Positions 51,740 through 60,927 of a DNA stretch of 64,000 bases are shown here, one piece after another. Both the position numbers and the translations under genes were made by a program. Every line of letters begins with the position of its first letter. The first letter of the stretch is position 1. The DNA lies in assembly GCA_963715405.1 (NCBI GenBank), contig OY970239.1, positions 1 to 64,000 of the forward strand, given 5' to 3'. This stretch comes from JALZKA01 sp963715405. Lineage in GTDB: Bacteria > Actinomycetota > Thermoleophilia > Solirubrobacterales > 70-9. The notes under the pieces were generated by a model. It was not told the DNA's origin and did not search any database. It worked only from the letters and a program-made list of their open reading frames with translations.

Positions 51740-52735
51740 ATGACCAAGGTCCTCGTCACAGGGGGTGCCGGCTTCATCGGCTCCGCATACGTCCGCCATC
51801 GCCTGGAGGCGCATCCGGGCGACGAGGTCCGCGTGCTCGACAAGCTGACCTACGCGGGAAGGCCGGAGAACCTCGAAGGCGTCAAGGGCTGTGAGCTGAT
51901 CGAGGGAGACATCGCCGACGCCGACGCCGTCAGGGGCGCTATCGAGGGCTGTGACGCCATCGTCAACTTCGCGGCGGAAACGCACGTTGACCGCTCGATC
52001 GAGTCGCCGGGCGAGTTCATCCAGACCGACGTCTTCGGCACCTTCGTCCTGCTCGAGGCTGCTCGTGAGTGCGGGATCCGCCATCTCCAGATCTCGACGG
52101 ATGAGGTCTACGGCTCGATCGAGGAGGGCTCGTTCACCGAGTCCTCGCCGCTCGATCCGTCATCGCCCTATTCGGCATCCAAGGCGGGCGGTGACCTCCT
52201 CGTCAGCGCCTACCAGAACACCTACGGGACTGAGTCGGTCATCGTTCGCGCCTCGAACAACTACGGCCCGCGCCAACATCCCGAGAAGCTCATCCCGCTC
52301 TGCATCCTGAACGCGCTCGCGGGCGACCCGCTCCCCGTCTACGGCGATGGCATGCAGGTCCGGAACTGGCTCTGGGTGGAGGACTTCGCGTCCGCGATCG
52401 ACGTCGTCCTCGAGCGCGGCGAGCCCGGCGAGGCCTACAACGTCGGCGGCCCCGACGAGCGCGCGAACATCGACGTGGTGCGGGAAATCATCAAGCGCAC
52501 CGATCGCGACGAGTCGCTGATCTCGTACGTGAAGGATCGCCCGGGGCACGACCGCCGCTATTCGCTCGGCTCGGAGAAGACGCAAGCCCTCGGCTGGGAA
52601 GCGAAGGTCGGCTTCGAGCAAGGGATCGCGCGCGTCGTCGACTGGTATCGCGGGAACGAAGAGTGGTGGGAGCCCATCCGCTCGGGCGAGTACCGCGAGT
52701 ACTACGAGCGCCAATACGGGACCAAGCTTTCGTGA
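51740..52735 (+). CDS. rmlB: dTDP-glucose 4,6-dehydratase
   Basis: 331 residues. Extended SDR: VLVTGGAGFIGSAYVRH, NFAAETHVDRSI, STDEVYGSIEEGSFTESSPLDPSSPYSASKAGGD with the catalytic Asp-Glu after Thr and the YxxxK pair, and RASNNYGPRQHPEKLIP. It converts dTDP-glucose to the 4-keto-6-deoxy sugar. It starts 44 nt after rmlD; the stop overlaps rmlC. Confidence 0.96.
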   Translation: MTKVLVTGGAGFIGSAYVRHRLEAHPGDEVRVLDKLTYAGRPENLEGVKGCELIEGDIADADAVRGAIEGCDAIVNFAAETHVDRSIESPGEFIQTDVFGTFVLLEAARECGIRHLQISTDEVYGSIEEGSFTESSPLDPSSPYSASKAGGDLLVSAYQNTYGTESVIVRASNNYGPRQHPEKLIPLCILNALAGDPLPVYGDGMQVRNWLWVEDFASAIDVVLERGEPGEAYNVGGPDERANIDVVREIIKRTDRDESLISYVKDRPGHDRRYSLGSEKTQALGWEAKVGFEQGIARVVDWYRGNEEWWEPIRSGEYREYYERQYGTKLS

Positions 52736-53283
52736 GCGTCAGTCGGATCGAGACGGAAATCGCCGACCTCGTCCTCCTCGAGGCGACGGCACACGGCGAC
52801 GAGCGAGGCTTTCTGCTCGAGTCCTTCCGCGGGGATCTCTGGGCCGAGCACGGAGTCAACGGCCCGTTCCTGCAAGAAAACCACTCGCGCTCTTCGAAGG
52901 GCATCCTGCGCGGCCTTCATTTCCAGACGAGTCCCGGCCAGGGCAAGCTTGTGCGCTGCGTCCGCGGAGCGATCTGGGATGTCGCGGTCGACCTCCGGAA
53001 GGACTCGCCCACCTACAGGCAGTGGGAGGGCTACGAGCTCTCAGACGAGAACCATCGTCAGCTCTTCGTCCCGGTCGGGTTCGGGCACGGCTTCTGCGTC
53101 CTCTCGGACATCGCGGACGTCGCCTACAAGCTCACGAGCGTCTACGACCCCGAGACGGAGGCGGGCATCCGCTGGGACGACCCCGGCGTCGGCGTCGAGT
53201 GGCCGGTTGACGATCCGCAGCTCTCCGAACGCGACCAGACCGCGCCAACGCTGGCCGAGATCGAGAACCAGCTCCCTTTCTGA
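52732..53283 (+). CDS. rmlC: dTDP-4-dehydrorhamnose 3,5-epimerase
   Basis: 183 residues from GTG 52732, overlapping rmlB (GTGA). Cupin epimerase: DERGFLLESFRGDLW, QENHSRSSKGILRGLHFQ (catalytic His), KLVRCVRGAIWDVAVDLRKDSPTY, FVPVGFGHGFCVLSDIADVAYK. It completes the rml set in the order A-D-B-C. A perfect palindrome follows the stop. Confidence 0.96.
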   Translation: MSVSRIETEIADLVLLEATAHGDERGFLLESFRGDLWAEHGVNGPFLQENHSRSSKGILRGLHFQTSPGQGKLVRCVRGAIWDVAVDLRKDSPTYRQWEGYELSDENHRQLFVPVGFGHGFCVLSDIADVAYKLTSVYDPETEAGIRWDDPGVGVEWPVDDPQLSERDQTAPTLAEIENQLPF

Positions 53284-53305
53284 GGGGCCAGACCGGTCTG
53301 GCCCC
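53284..53305. terminator. 22-nt perfect palindrome after rmlC
   Basis: GGGGCCAGAC followed by CGGTCTGGCCCC reads identically on both strands and begins at the base after the rmlC stop. No U-run follows, so it may be a factor-assisted terminator, or a binding site placed before lhr. Confidence 0.5.
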
Positions 53306-53337
53306 TTGGGGCGCCTCGTAAACTCAGTCGGTTCGAC

Positions 53338-56300
53338 ATGGCATCGAAACCGACCTCAAAATCCTCTCCTCTCGATCCATTCTCGGCGCCCGTCAGGCGC
53401 TGGTTTGAGGCGTCGTTCGAAGCGCCCACGCCTGCCCAGGACAAGGGCTGGCCGGCGATCGCCTCGGGCGACAACACGCTGATCTGCGCGCCCACCGGCT
53501 CTGGCAAGACGCTCACGGCGTTTCTCTGGGGGATCGACACGCTCTCGCGCCGAGCCGCTCCTGACCCCGACGCATCCACGGACGACCCCGAGGCCCTGGG
53601 ACAAGGCATCCGGCTTGTTTACGTCTCGCCGCTCAAGGCGCTGAGCTACGACGTCGACCGCAACCTCCGCGCCCCGCTCAAGGGCATCGGCGCTCCGATT
53701 CGCGTCGGGCTCCGGACGGGCGACACGCCCCAGAAAGACCGCCAGGCGATGCTCCGCAAGCCTCCCGACATCCTGATCACGACCCCGGAGTCGCTCTACC
53801 TCATGCTGACCTCGCGGGCGCACGAAATCCTCACCAACGTCGAGGCGGTGATCGTCGACGAGATCCACGCCGTCGCCCAGACCAAGCGTGGCGCGCACCT
53901 CGCCTTGACCCTCGAACGGCTCGAGCATCTGGTCCGCACCCACGAGGACGGAGCCGTCCTGCACGGTGCCGGCCCCGGACGCGAAGCGGAGGAGCCGGCG
54001 CGTGGTTGTTTTGTGCAGCGCATCGGCCTGTCGGCGACGCAGCGTCCGCTCGATCGCATCGCGAGCTTCCTCGTCGGGCCGAAACGCGAGTGCACGGTGG
54101 TGAACGCCGGCATCAAAAAGAAGCTCGACCTCGAGATCGTCGTGCCTGTGGAGGACATGACGGACCCAGACGCTTCGCGTCCGGCTCCACCCAAGGACGG
54201 CGAGCCCGGCGAGTTCGGCGACGCCAATTTCGACGCCGCTCCCACTCAGAACTCGATCTGGCCCGCGATGTACCCGAAGCTCCTCGAGCTGGTCCAGGCG
54301 CACACCTCGACGATCCTCTTCGTGAACAACCGCCGCGGCGCGGAGCGGCTCGCCAAGCGCCTGAACGAGCTTGCGAATGCCGACCTGCCCGATGAGGCTC
54401 CAGCAGTCGAGATCGCCCGCGCCCACCACGGCTCGCTCGCGCATGAGGAGCGCCTCGTGATCGAGGAGATGCTGAAGGGCGGACAGCTTCCGTGCCTCGT
54501 CGCGACGTCGTCGCTCGAGCTCGGCATCGACATGGGCGCCGTGGATCTGGTGATCCAAGTCGAGTCGCCGAAGTCGGTGACCCGTGGTCTCCAGCGCGTG
54601 GGCCGCGCGGGTCACAACCTCGGCGAGGTCTCGAAGGGCCGGATCTTCCCGAAGTTCCGAGCCGACCTCCTGGAGTGCGCGGTGGTCGCACGCCGGATGC
54701 GCGAGGGGCTGATCGAAGAGACGGTGATCCCGCGCAACCCCCTCGACGTTCTAGCTCAGCACATCGTCTCGATGGTGGCCGACTCGGAGTGGACGGTCGA
54801 CGACGTTTTCGACGTCGTCACCGCCACCGAGCCATTCTCGGATCTCGGGCGGGAGCAGCTGGAGAACGTCCTCGACATGCTTGACGGGCGCTATCCCTCC
54901 GAGCGCTTCGCCGAGCTGCGGCCTCGCATCGTGTGGGAGCGGTCCGCCGGCACTGTTCGCGGCCGCAAGGGCGCGCGCCAGCTCGCGGTCACGAATGCGG
55001 GCACGATTCCGGACCGCGGCCTCTACGGAGTCCACCTGCCCGACGGGCGCCGCGTCGGCGAGCTCGACGAGGAGATGGTCTACGAGGCCCGAGCCGGCCA
55101 GACCTTTCTCCTCGGCGCCACGACCTGGCGAATCGAGGACATCACCCGAGACCGCGTGATCGTCACCCCGGCACCAGGCGTCCCCGGTGCGGTGCCGTTC
55201 TGGCGCGGCGACGGCATCGGCCGCCCCGCCGAGCTGGGCCGTGCGATCGGTGAGTTCGCGCGCGAGGCCGTGAACTCCGACGCGAAGACGCTCGCGAAGG
55301 AGTACGACCTGGACAAGCTGGCGGCCGAGAACCTCCTTACCTACCTGAAAGAGCAGCAGGCCGCGACTCGCGTGATCCCGTCGGACGAATCGATCGTGGT
55401 CGAGAAGTTCCGCGACGAGATCGGCGATTGGCGCCTGTGCGTCCTGTCGCCGTTCGGGGGGCGCGTTCACGCCGCCTGGGGGCTCGCGCTCTCGGCGAAG
55501 ATCCGCGACGAGCTGGACCTCGAGGCAGACGCGATCTGGTCTGACGACGGCATCGTCGTGCATTTGCCCGATGCCGACGAGGCGCCCGACGCGGACCTGG
55601 TCTTGCTCGAGCCCGACGAGGTCGAGGACCTGGTCGTCTCCGAGCTCGGCGGCTCGGCGCTCTTCGGCGCCCGCTTCCGCGAGAACGCGGCGCGCTCGCT
55701 GCTCCTGCCTCGCGCCTACCCGGGCAAGCGCACGCCGCTCTGGCAGCAGCGCCTCAAGTCGCAGAACCTCCTCGAGGTGGCCAAGGACTTCCCGCGCTTC
55801 CCGGTGATCCTCGAGACCTATCGCGAATGCCTCCGCGACGTCCTCGACCTGCCCGGCCTCGAGTCGCTCTTGTCCGACCTCGGCTCACGGCGAATCTCTT
55901 TGGTGGAAGTCGAGACCGCATCCGCCTCGCCATTTGCCTCATCGCTTCTCTTCGACTACGTCGCGACCTACATGTACGAGGGCGACACGCCGAACGCCGA
56001 ACGGCGCGCTGCGGCGCTTGCGCTCGACCGTGATCTCCTGCGCGAGCTTCTCGGCCAAGAGGAGCTTCGTGAGCTGATCGACCCCGAGGCGCTGGAATCG
56101 GTTCATGCCTCGCTTCAGCACCTGAATGACGAGATCAAGGCGCGCGATCGCGACGCGCTCCAGCAGATCCTCCGCCGCCTCGGCGATCTCACCGAGGCCG
56201 AGTGCGAGGAGCGCGTCGGCGAGGCGCTCTCCGCCTCGTCCATGCTGGGAAAGCTCGAGGCCGAGCGCCGTGCCGCCAAGGTCCGCGTGGCGGGAGAGGA

Positions 56301-57858
56301 GCGCTGGATCGCGGCCGAGGACGCAGGGCTTTACCGCGATGCGCTCGGCGTTCCGCCTCCTCCCGGCCTGCCCGAGTCGTTCGGCGAAGAGGTACCCGAT
56401 GCGATGTCGAGCCTGGTCCGGCGCTGGGCTCGCACCCACGGCCCGTTTCCCACTCGCCGGCTCGCCGACCGCTACGGCGTCGATCCGATGCCGGCCCTCC
56501 GCGAGCTCGAGCGTGAGGGCGTCTTGGTCCGCGGCGAGCTCCTTCCCGGCGGAACCGAGCGCGAGTGGTGCGATTCCGAGGTTCTTCGCCGCGTCCGGCG
56601 CGCCTCGCTCGCCCAGCTTCGCCAAGAGGCGGAGGCGGTTGACCCGGCCGAGCTCGCGCGCTTCCTCCCGAGCTGGCAGAACGTCGATGCGCACAGGCCG
56701 GCCGGTGCCGGCCCCGATCGGCTGCGCGAGGCGCTCGTTCCCATGCAGGGGGTGGCGCTCACTCCCGAGGTCTGGGAGCGGGACGTCTTGCCGCGCCGCC
56801 TCGGCGCCTACACCCCCGCCTGGCTCGACGCGCTGACCACGAGCGGAGAGGTCGTCTGGATCGGCGCGGGATCCGTCGCCCGGTCAGGCCGCGTCGCCCT
56901 CTATTTCCGCGACGACGTCCGCATCGCCGGGCCGCCGCCGTCGAACGCGAAGCTCGAGATTCCGGCGGGCGAGATCCACGACCTGATCCGGGAGCGGCTC
57001 GCCGAGTCGCCCGCGTTCTGGATCGACCTGGTGGCAGAGCTCGAGGCGAGCCCCGAGGAGCTCCAGGAGGCGCTGTGGGATCTGGCATGGGCGGGCGAGG
57101 TGACCAACGACGCCTTCGCGCCACTCCGTGCGCGCCGGCTCTCCGCGGTCAAGTCCGCTGCGCGGCGCGGACGCCGCTTCTCGTCGAGGCGCATCGGCAC
57201 GACCGGCACCGTCCAGGGCCGCTGGTCGCTGACCTCGTCGCTTTTTCGTGGCCAGCCCGAGCAAGGGCCTCGCATGCGCGCGCAGGCCGAGCTTCTCCTG
57301 GAGCGCTATGGCATCGTCACCCGCGAGACCGTTCTCGCCGAGGGGATCCCCGGCGGCCTTTCGACGCTCTACGGCGAGCTTTCGAATCTCGAGATGCTCG
57401 GCACCGCGCGCCGTGGCTACTTCGTCGAGGGCCAAGGGGGCGCGCAGTTCGCCCTCGCAGGGGCGGTCGAACGCCTTCGAAGCCTGCCTCGGGTCGACGA
57501 CGAGTACCTCGTGCTCGCGGCTACAGACCCGGCCAATCCGTACGGTGCGTCGCTGTCCTGGCCGAAGCGCCCGGAGGGACGCCGCCCTGCCCGGACCGCC
57601 GGCGCGTACCTCCTCACGCGAAACGGCAACCCGCTCCTCTACGTCGAGCGCGGCGGGCGTGGCATCCTGCGGCTCCAAGGGGTCGAGGGCATCGCGCTGG
57701 TCGAAGCCATCACCCAGCTTGTCGAGGCGTCGCAGGAGGGCGTGATCCCGAAGCTCGCGATCGAGCGCCTGGACGGCGAGCCCGTGATTGGCTCGCCCGC
57801 AGAAGAGGTCCTGCTCGAAGCGGGCTTCAACCGCCAGCCGCGGCGCCTCGTCGCCTGA
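53338..57858 (+). CDS. lhr: large helicase-related protein Lhr
   Basis: 1506 residues. Superfamily 2 helicase core: motif I APTGSGKT (Lys57), motif Ia YVSPLKALSYDVDRNL, motif II DEIH (IVDEIHAVAQTKRGAHLAL), motif III LSATQRP, motif IV ILFVNNRRGAERLAKRLNE, motif VI VGRAGHNLGEV. After a winged helix and Lhr-core domain, a long C-terminal region (about 850-1506) is as in bacterial long Lhr. TAAACT (53319-53324) upstream is a candidate -10 box. The following nei gene starts 3 nt later, an arrangement also known in mycobacteria. A repair role is likely. Confidence 0.95.
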   Translation: MASKPTSKSSPLDPFSAPVRRWFEASFEAPTPAQDKGWPAIASGDNTLICAPTGSGKTLTAFLWGIDTLSRRAAPDPDASTDDPEALGQGIRLVYVSPLKALSYDVDRNLRAPLKGIGAPIRVGLRTGDTPQKDRQAMLRKPPDILITTPESLYLMLTSRAHEILTNVEAVIVDEIHAVAQTKRGAHLALTLERLEHLVRTHEDGAVLHGAGPGREAEEPARGCFVQRIGLSATQRPLDRIASFLVGPKRECTVVNAGIKKKLDLEIVVPVEDMTDPDASRPAPPKDGEPGEFGDANFDAAPTQNSIWPAMYPKLLELVQAHTSTILFVNNRRGAERLAKRLNELANADLPDEAPAVEIARAHHGSLAHEERLVIEEMLKGGQLPCLVATSSLELGIDMGAVDLVIQVESPKSVTRGLQRVGRAGHNLGEVSKGRIFPKFRADLLECAVVARRMREGLIEETVIPRNPLDVLAQHIVSMVADSEWTVDDVFDVVTATEPFSDLGREQLENVLDMLDGRYPSERFAELRPRIVWERSAGTVRGRKGARQLAVTNAGTIPDRGLYGVHLPDGRRVGELDEEMVYEARAGQTFLLGATTWRIEDITRDRVIVTPAPGVPGAVPFWRGDGIGRPAELGRAIGEFAREAVNSDAKTLAKEYDLDKLAAENLLTYLKEQQAATRVIPSDESIVVEKFRDEIGDWRLCVLSPFGGRVHAAWGLALSAKIRDELDLEADAIWSDDGIVVHLPDADEAPDADLVLLEPDEVEDLVVSELGGSALFGARFRENAARSLLLPRAYPGKRTPLWQQRLKSQNLLEVAKDFPRFPVILETYRECLRDVLDLPGLESLLSDLGSRRISLVEVETASASPFASSLLFDYVATYMYEGDTPNAERRAAALALDRDLLRELLGQEELRELIDPEALESVHASLQHLNDEIKARDRDALQQILRRLGDLTEAECEERVGEALSASSMLGKLEAERRAAKVRVAGEERWIAAEDAGLYRDALGVPPPPGLPESFGEEVPDAMSSLVRRWARTHGPFPTRRLADRYGVDPMPALRELEREGVLVRGELLPGGTEREWCDSEVLRRVRRASLAQLRQEAEAVDPAELARFLPSWQNVDAHRPAGAGPDRLREALVPMQGVALTPEVWERDVLPRRLGAYTPAWLDALTTSGEVVWIGAGSVARSGRVALYFRDDVRIAGPPPSNAKLEIPAGEIHDLIRERLAESPAFWIDLVAELEASPEELQEALWDLAWAGEVTNDAFAPLRARRLSAVKSAARRGRRFSSRRIGTTGTVQGRWSLTSSLFRGQPEQGPRMRAQAELLLERYGIVTRETVLAEGIPGGLSTLYGELSNLEMLGTARRGYFVEGQGGAQFALAGAVERLRSLPRVDDEYLVLAATDPANPYGASLSWPKRPEGRRPARTAGAYLLTRNGNPLLYVERGGRGILRLQGVEGIALVEAITQLVEASQEGVIPKLAIERLDGEPVIGSPAEEVLLEAGFNRQPRRLVA

Positions 57859-57861
57859 GAA

Positions 57862-58623
57862 ATGCCTGAGGGCGACACGATCCATCGCGCGGCACGCCGG
57901 ATGGACGCGGCCCTTCGCGGGCGCGAGATGGTTCTAGCCGACGCGCCGAACCCACGCTCGCCGATCCATGGCCGCGCGAAGAGGCTCGAGGGCTCCGTGC
58001 TCGAGCGTGTCGAGGCGCGGGGCAAGCACCTGCTGGCGCACTTCTCCTCGGGCGAGGTGATCCACTCGCATCTGGGGATGAACGGCCGCTGGTGGATCAC
58101 CGCCGACGGCCAGATGCCCTACGGCAAGCCGTGGCTTGTGCTCTCGTGCGGACGCGGCATCGCCTCGCAGACGGGCGGGAAGCTCCTGCGGCTGGTGTCC
58201 GAGTCGCGGGTCCGAAACGATCCGGGCCTCGCTCAGCTCGGACCCGACCCCCTCGGCAGCTCGTTCGACACGGCCGAAGCGGCTGAGCGCCTGCACCGCC
58301 TGGGCGCAGGTCGCGAGATCGGTGACGCTCTCTTGGACCAGCGGATCATCGCGGGGATTGGCAACGCGATCAGGAACGAGGCCCTCTTCCGCGCTGGGAT
58401 CTCACCGCTTCACCTCGTGGAGGACCTCGACTCGGAGCAGCTCGAGCGGATCGTGGATGAGAACGAGCGGGTAATGCAGATCTCAATGGCGAAGGGCAGG
58501 CGGCCGCGATCCGTGTACCGCGCGAATCGCCGTGGCTGCCCCGCGTGCGGAGGCCGGATCGAAGTTCGAGGTCAAGGCGACGCCAACCGCATGGCGTACT
58601 GGTGCCCAGCCTGCCAGGCCTGA
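57862..58623 (+). CDS. nei: DNA glycosylase/AP lyase of the Fpg/Nei family (endonuclease VIII-like)
   Basis: 253 residues. The catalytic N-terminus is MPEGDTIHRAARRM (Pro2 nucleophile, Glu3). The PEGDT start indicates Nei rather than Fpg (PELPE). The helix-two-turn-helix (DQRIIAGIGNAIRNEALFRAGI) and C-terminal zinc finger (CPACGG..WCPACQA) are present. It excises oxidised pyrimidines. Position 3 nt after lhr suggests joint action in repair. Confidence 0.92.
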   Translation: MPEGDTIHRAARRMDAALRGREMVLADAPNPRSPIHGRAKRLEGSVLERVEARGKHLLAHFSSGEVIHSHLGMNGRWWITADGQMPYGKPWLVLSCGRGIASQTGGKLLRLVSESRVRNDPGLAQLGPDPLGSSFDTAEAAERLHRLGAGREIGDALLDQRIIAGIGNAIRNEALFRAGISPLHLVEDLDSEQLERIVDENERVMQISMAKGRRPRSVYRANRRGCPACGGRIEVRGQGDANRMAYWCPACQA

Positions 58624-58647
58624 GCCGTCGGTGGGATACTCCCGATG

Positions 58648-59334
58648 ATGGCCGACTTCGAGACCGTCGAGCTCATGGGGAACGTGCCGCTCTTTGCCGA
58701 CATGTCGGCGGACGAGCTCGATCGGATCGTCTCGGTCGCGATCCCGCGCTCGTTTCCGAAGGGCGTCCGCGTCTTTCACGAGGGGGACGACTCGGATGCG
58801 TGCTACGTCGTGCGAAACGGCGACCTTCGCGTCACCCGCGAGCACTCGGACGGACGAGCGATTGCGCTGGCGACGCTGGGGCGTGGCGACTTTTTCGGCG
58901 AGCTCGCGATGCTCGACGGCGGGGCACGCTCGGCGAGCGTAGAGACGCTGAGCGACGCGGAGCTCCTCGCCCTTCCGGCGATGGACATGCGCCGGGTGAT
59001 CTCCCAGCACGGCGACATCGCGGCGAAGCTGATCGTGGCCCTCACCCGCCGCCTTCGCGAGACGAACGAGCGGGTCGCTCGCCAGTCCTTTCAGACCGTG
59101 CCGAGCCGGGTCGCAGGCGTGCTCAACCAGCTCGTTGCCGAGGAGACAATCCCTGAGAACCGGGACGGTATTACCGTCCGGATGACCCAAGCCGACCTGG
59201 CGCAGCTCGCGGGCACCTCGCGCGAGAGCGTCTCGCGCTTCCTCGCGACGCTCGAGCGCGCGGGGGTCGTCGCGGTCGGCCGCGGCCGGGTCACGATCCT
59301 CGAGCCCCGGCGCCTTCGCTCCTACATCTTCTAA
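58648..59334 (+). CDS. Crp/Fnr family transcriptional regulator
   Basis: 228 residues from ATG 58648; an adjacent in-frame ATG at 58645 is the alternative. GATACT (58635-58640) is 7 nt before ATG 58648, favouring the shorter start. Cyclic-nucleotide-binding domain (GVRVFHEGDDSDACYVVRNGDLRVTRE, GRGDFFGELAMLDGGARSASVETLSDAELLAL) and a C-terminal winged helix (MTQADLAQLAGTSRESVSRFLATLERAGVV). The GELA..R.A pattern supports cAMP binding. No Fe-S cysteines, so not an Fnr sensor. Confidence 0.9.
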   Translation: MADFETVELMGNVPLFADMSADELDRIVSVAIPRSFPKGVRVFHEGDDSDACYVVRNGDLRVTREHSDGRAIALATLGRGDFFGELAMLDGGARSASVETLSDAELLALPAMDMRRVISQHGDIAAKLIVALTRRLRETNERVARQSFQTVPSRVAGVLNQLVAEETIPENRDGITVRMTQADLAQLAGTSRESVSRFLATLERAGVVAVGRGRVTILEPRRLRSYIF

Positions 59335-59336
59335 GC

Positions 59337-59382
59337 CAAACGTCCGGCGCTACCCCTTCTTGTGTGGAGCGTGGGACGTTTG
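59337..59382. terminator. bidirectional hairpin between convergent genes
   Basis: CAAACGTCC (59337-59345) pairs with GGACGTTTG (59374-59382), extended by CGCT/AGCG inside. It lies between the Crp-type gene (ends 59334) and the minus-strand sulfatase (ends 59388). The A/T-containing stem base is compatible with termination both ways. Confidence 0.55.
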
Positions 59383-59387
59383 CCACG

Positions 59388-60905
59388 TCAGCAGAAGGGC
59401 CGGCCGCCTTGCTGGGGATCGCGGCCTTCGATCCCGGCGCACGTGGACACCCGGCTGAGGCTCTCGCTTAGGCGCTCGGCGTCAGCGATGGCGCCCGGCG
59501 ATGGCTTGTAGAGCCGGTTACGGAGCTGAAACGGATCCGCTTGGAGGTCGTAGAGCTCGCGCTCCGCGACGCCGCAGCTGCCGTTCGCGCGCCGTACCGG
59601 CCACTCGACGTAGGACTCGTCTCCCTCGTAGACGGCTTGGTAGGTCCGGCAGCCTTCGCCGAGCTGAAAACCGATAGGCCGGGGGTTCGGCCAAGCGCCC
59701 TCCTCACCCCTGAACAGCGGGGTCATCGAGCGGCCGTCCATGACGCGGCAGGTTCCGTCCTCGGTGCAGGGGCCGGCATTCGCGAAGTCGAGGATGGTCG
59801 GAGCGAGGTCGATGTTCGCCACCGGCTGGCTGACGCTTGCCATTTCCTCGCCGTCCAGATAGCGCGGAGGCACGTGGGCGAGGAACGGCACCTGCACCGC
59901 TTCGCGGTAGGGAAGCACCTTGCCTTTAAGGAGCCGGTGCTCCCCGAAGAAATAGCCGTTGTCCGAGGTGTAGAAGATGATCGTGTCGTCCGCCAGCTTC
60001 TCCTGGGCGAGGAGGCGGCGGAAACCGCCGACGCCGCGGTCCACCTCCTGCAAGGCAGCGACCGTGCATCGAAAGCGGTTCTTCATCTCCTGTGTGCCCT
60101 TGCGGTCGATGAGCTCCCGTTGCTTCACGCTTTGCGGCTTATCCGAGACGTCGCGCTCGTTGAAGCTGGGCGAAAGCTCCAACGGGATCTTCTTCGCCGC
60201 CTTGAAGTCCTCCTCGAGCGGCAGCGGAGCCTTCGTGCCGCAAAAGGAGCTCTCAGAGCGGCGAGCATGCGGCGCAAAGTAGGAGCTCCAGAGAAAGAAC
60301 GGGTCGTCGCCGTTCGCCGCCCGGCGGATGAAGCGCTCACTCTCCTCGTTCACCACGGTGGTCGAGTAGTCCGAGCGCTTGGAACCGTACGACACCTCAA
60401 CTCCCTGCCTCGAAGCCTCGTAATCGAAATACGCAGGTGGGCCCTGGAGCCCGAACCAGTAGTCAAAGCCGGCCGCCGGCTTTGGGTATTCGGCGTGCTT
60501 GTTGAGGAACTTGCCGGCGAAGGCGGTCTTGTAACCGGCCGCTTGCAGCCAGGAGGGCAGCGTGTTGGCAGGCTCGCGGAGAAGTGCCCAGTTGTTCTCG
60601 AAGACGCCGTGGTTCTGCGGGTACTGACCGGTCATGAAGCCGGCGCGCGATGGACAGCAGAGCGGCGGCGAGGCGTAGCCCTCGAGCTCGCGACCCTTAC
60701 CGCCATCGAGCAGATCGAAGGTTCTCGGCATCGTCATGCGATTGAAGGAAGCGAGGCTCTGGTCGTCGACCATGACCACGATCACGTTCGGCACGGAGGG
60801 GTCCTGCGCATGCGCAGCACGAGGACTTCCACTCGTGGCGAGCGCAATTGACGCGGCGGTGAGAGCGCTCGCCGCGAGGAGGCGTACGTATCGTCCCGAG
60901 AGCAA
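59388..60905 (-). CDS. secreted sulfatase
   Basis: 505 residues with a signal peptide (YVRLLAASALTAASIALATSGSPRAAHA). Type I sulfatase: NVIVVMVDDQSLASF (metal aspartates), canonical formylglycine motif at Cys83 in PLCCPSRAGFMTGQYPQNHGVF, IIFYTSDNGYFFGEHRLLKGK. It resembles N-acetylglucosamine-6-sulfatase-like enzymes. Exported, so it acts on external sulfated glycans. Unlike the sulfatase at 22047 it has the standard CxPSR motif. Confidence 0.9.
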   Translation of the reverse strand: MLSGRYVRLLAASALTAASIALATSGSPRAAHAQDPSVPNVIVVMVDDQSLASFNRMTMPRTFDLLDGGKGRELEGYASPPLCCPSRAGFMTGQYPQNHGVFENNWALLREPANTLPSWLQAAGYKTAFAGKFLNKHAEYPKPAAGFDYWFGLQGPPAYFDYEASRQGVEVSYGSKRSDYSTTVVNEESERFIRRAANGDDPFFLWSSYFAPHARRSESSFCGTKAPLPLEEDFKAAKKIPLELSPSFNERDVSDKPQSVKQRELIDRKGTQEMKNRFRCTVAALQEVDRGVGGFRRLLAQEKLADDTIIFYTSDNGYFFGEHRLLKGKVLPYREAVQVPFLAHVPPRYLDGEEMASVSQPVANIDLAPTILDFANAGPCTEDGTCRVMDGRSMTPLFRGEEGAWPNPRPIGFQLGEGCRTYQAVYEGDESYVEWPVRRANGSCGVAERELYDLQADPFQLRNRLYKPSPGAIADAERLSESLSRVSTCAGIEGRDPQQGGRPFC

Positions 60906-60927
60906 GAAGCGAGTGTAAGGAGCAGCC

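Noticed and set aside
55170..55186. GGCACCAGGCGTCC within lhr, similar to the REP head
   Set aside because: Inside a conserved coding region, partial match only; likely chance.
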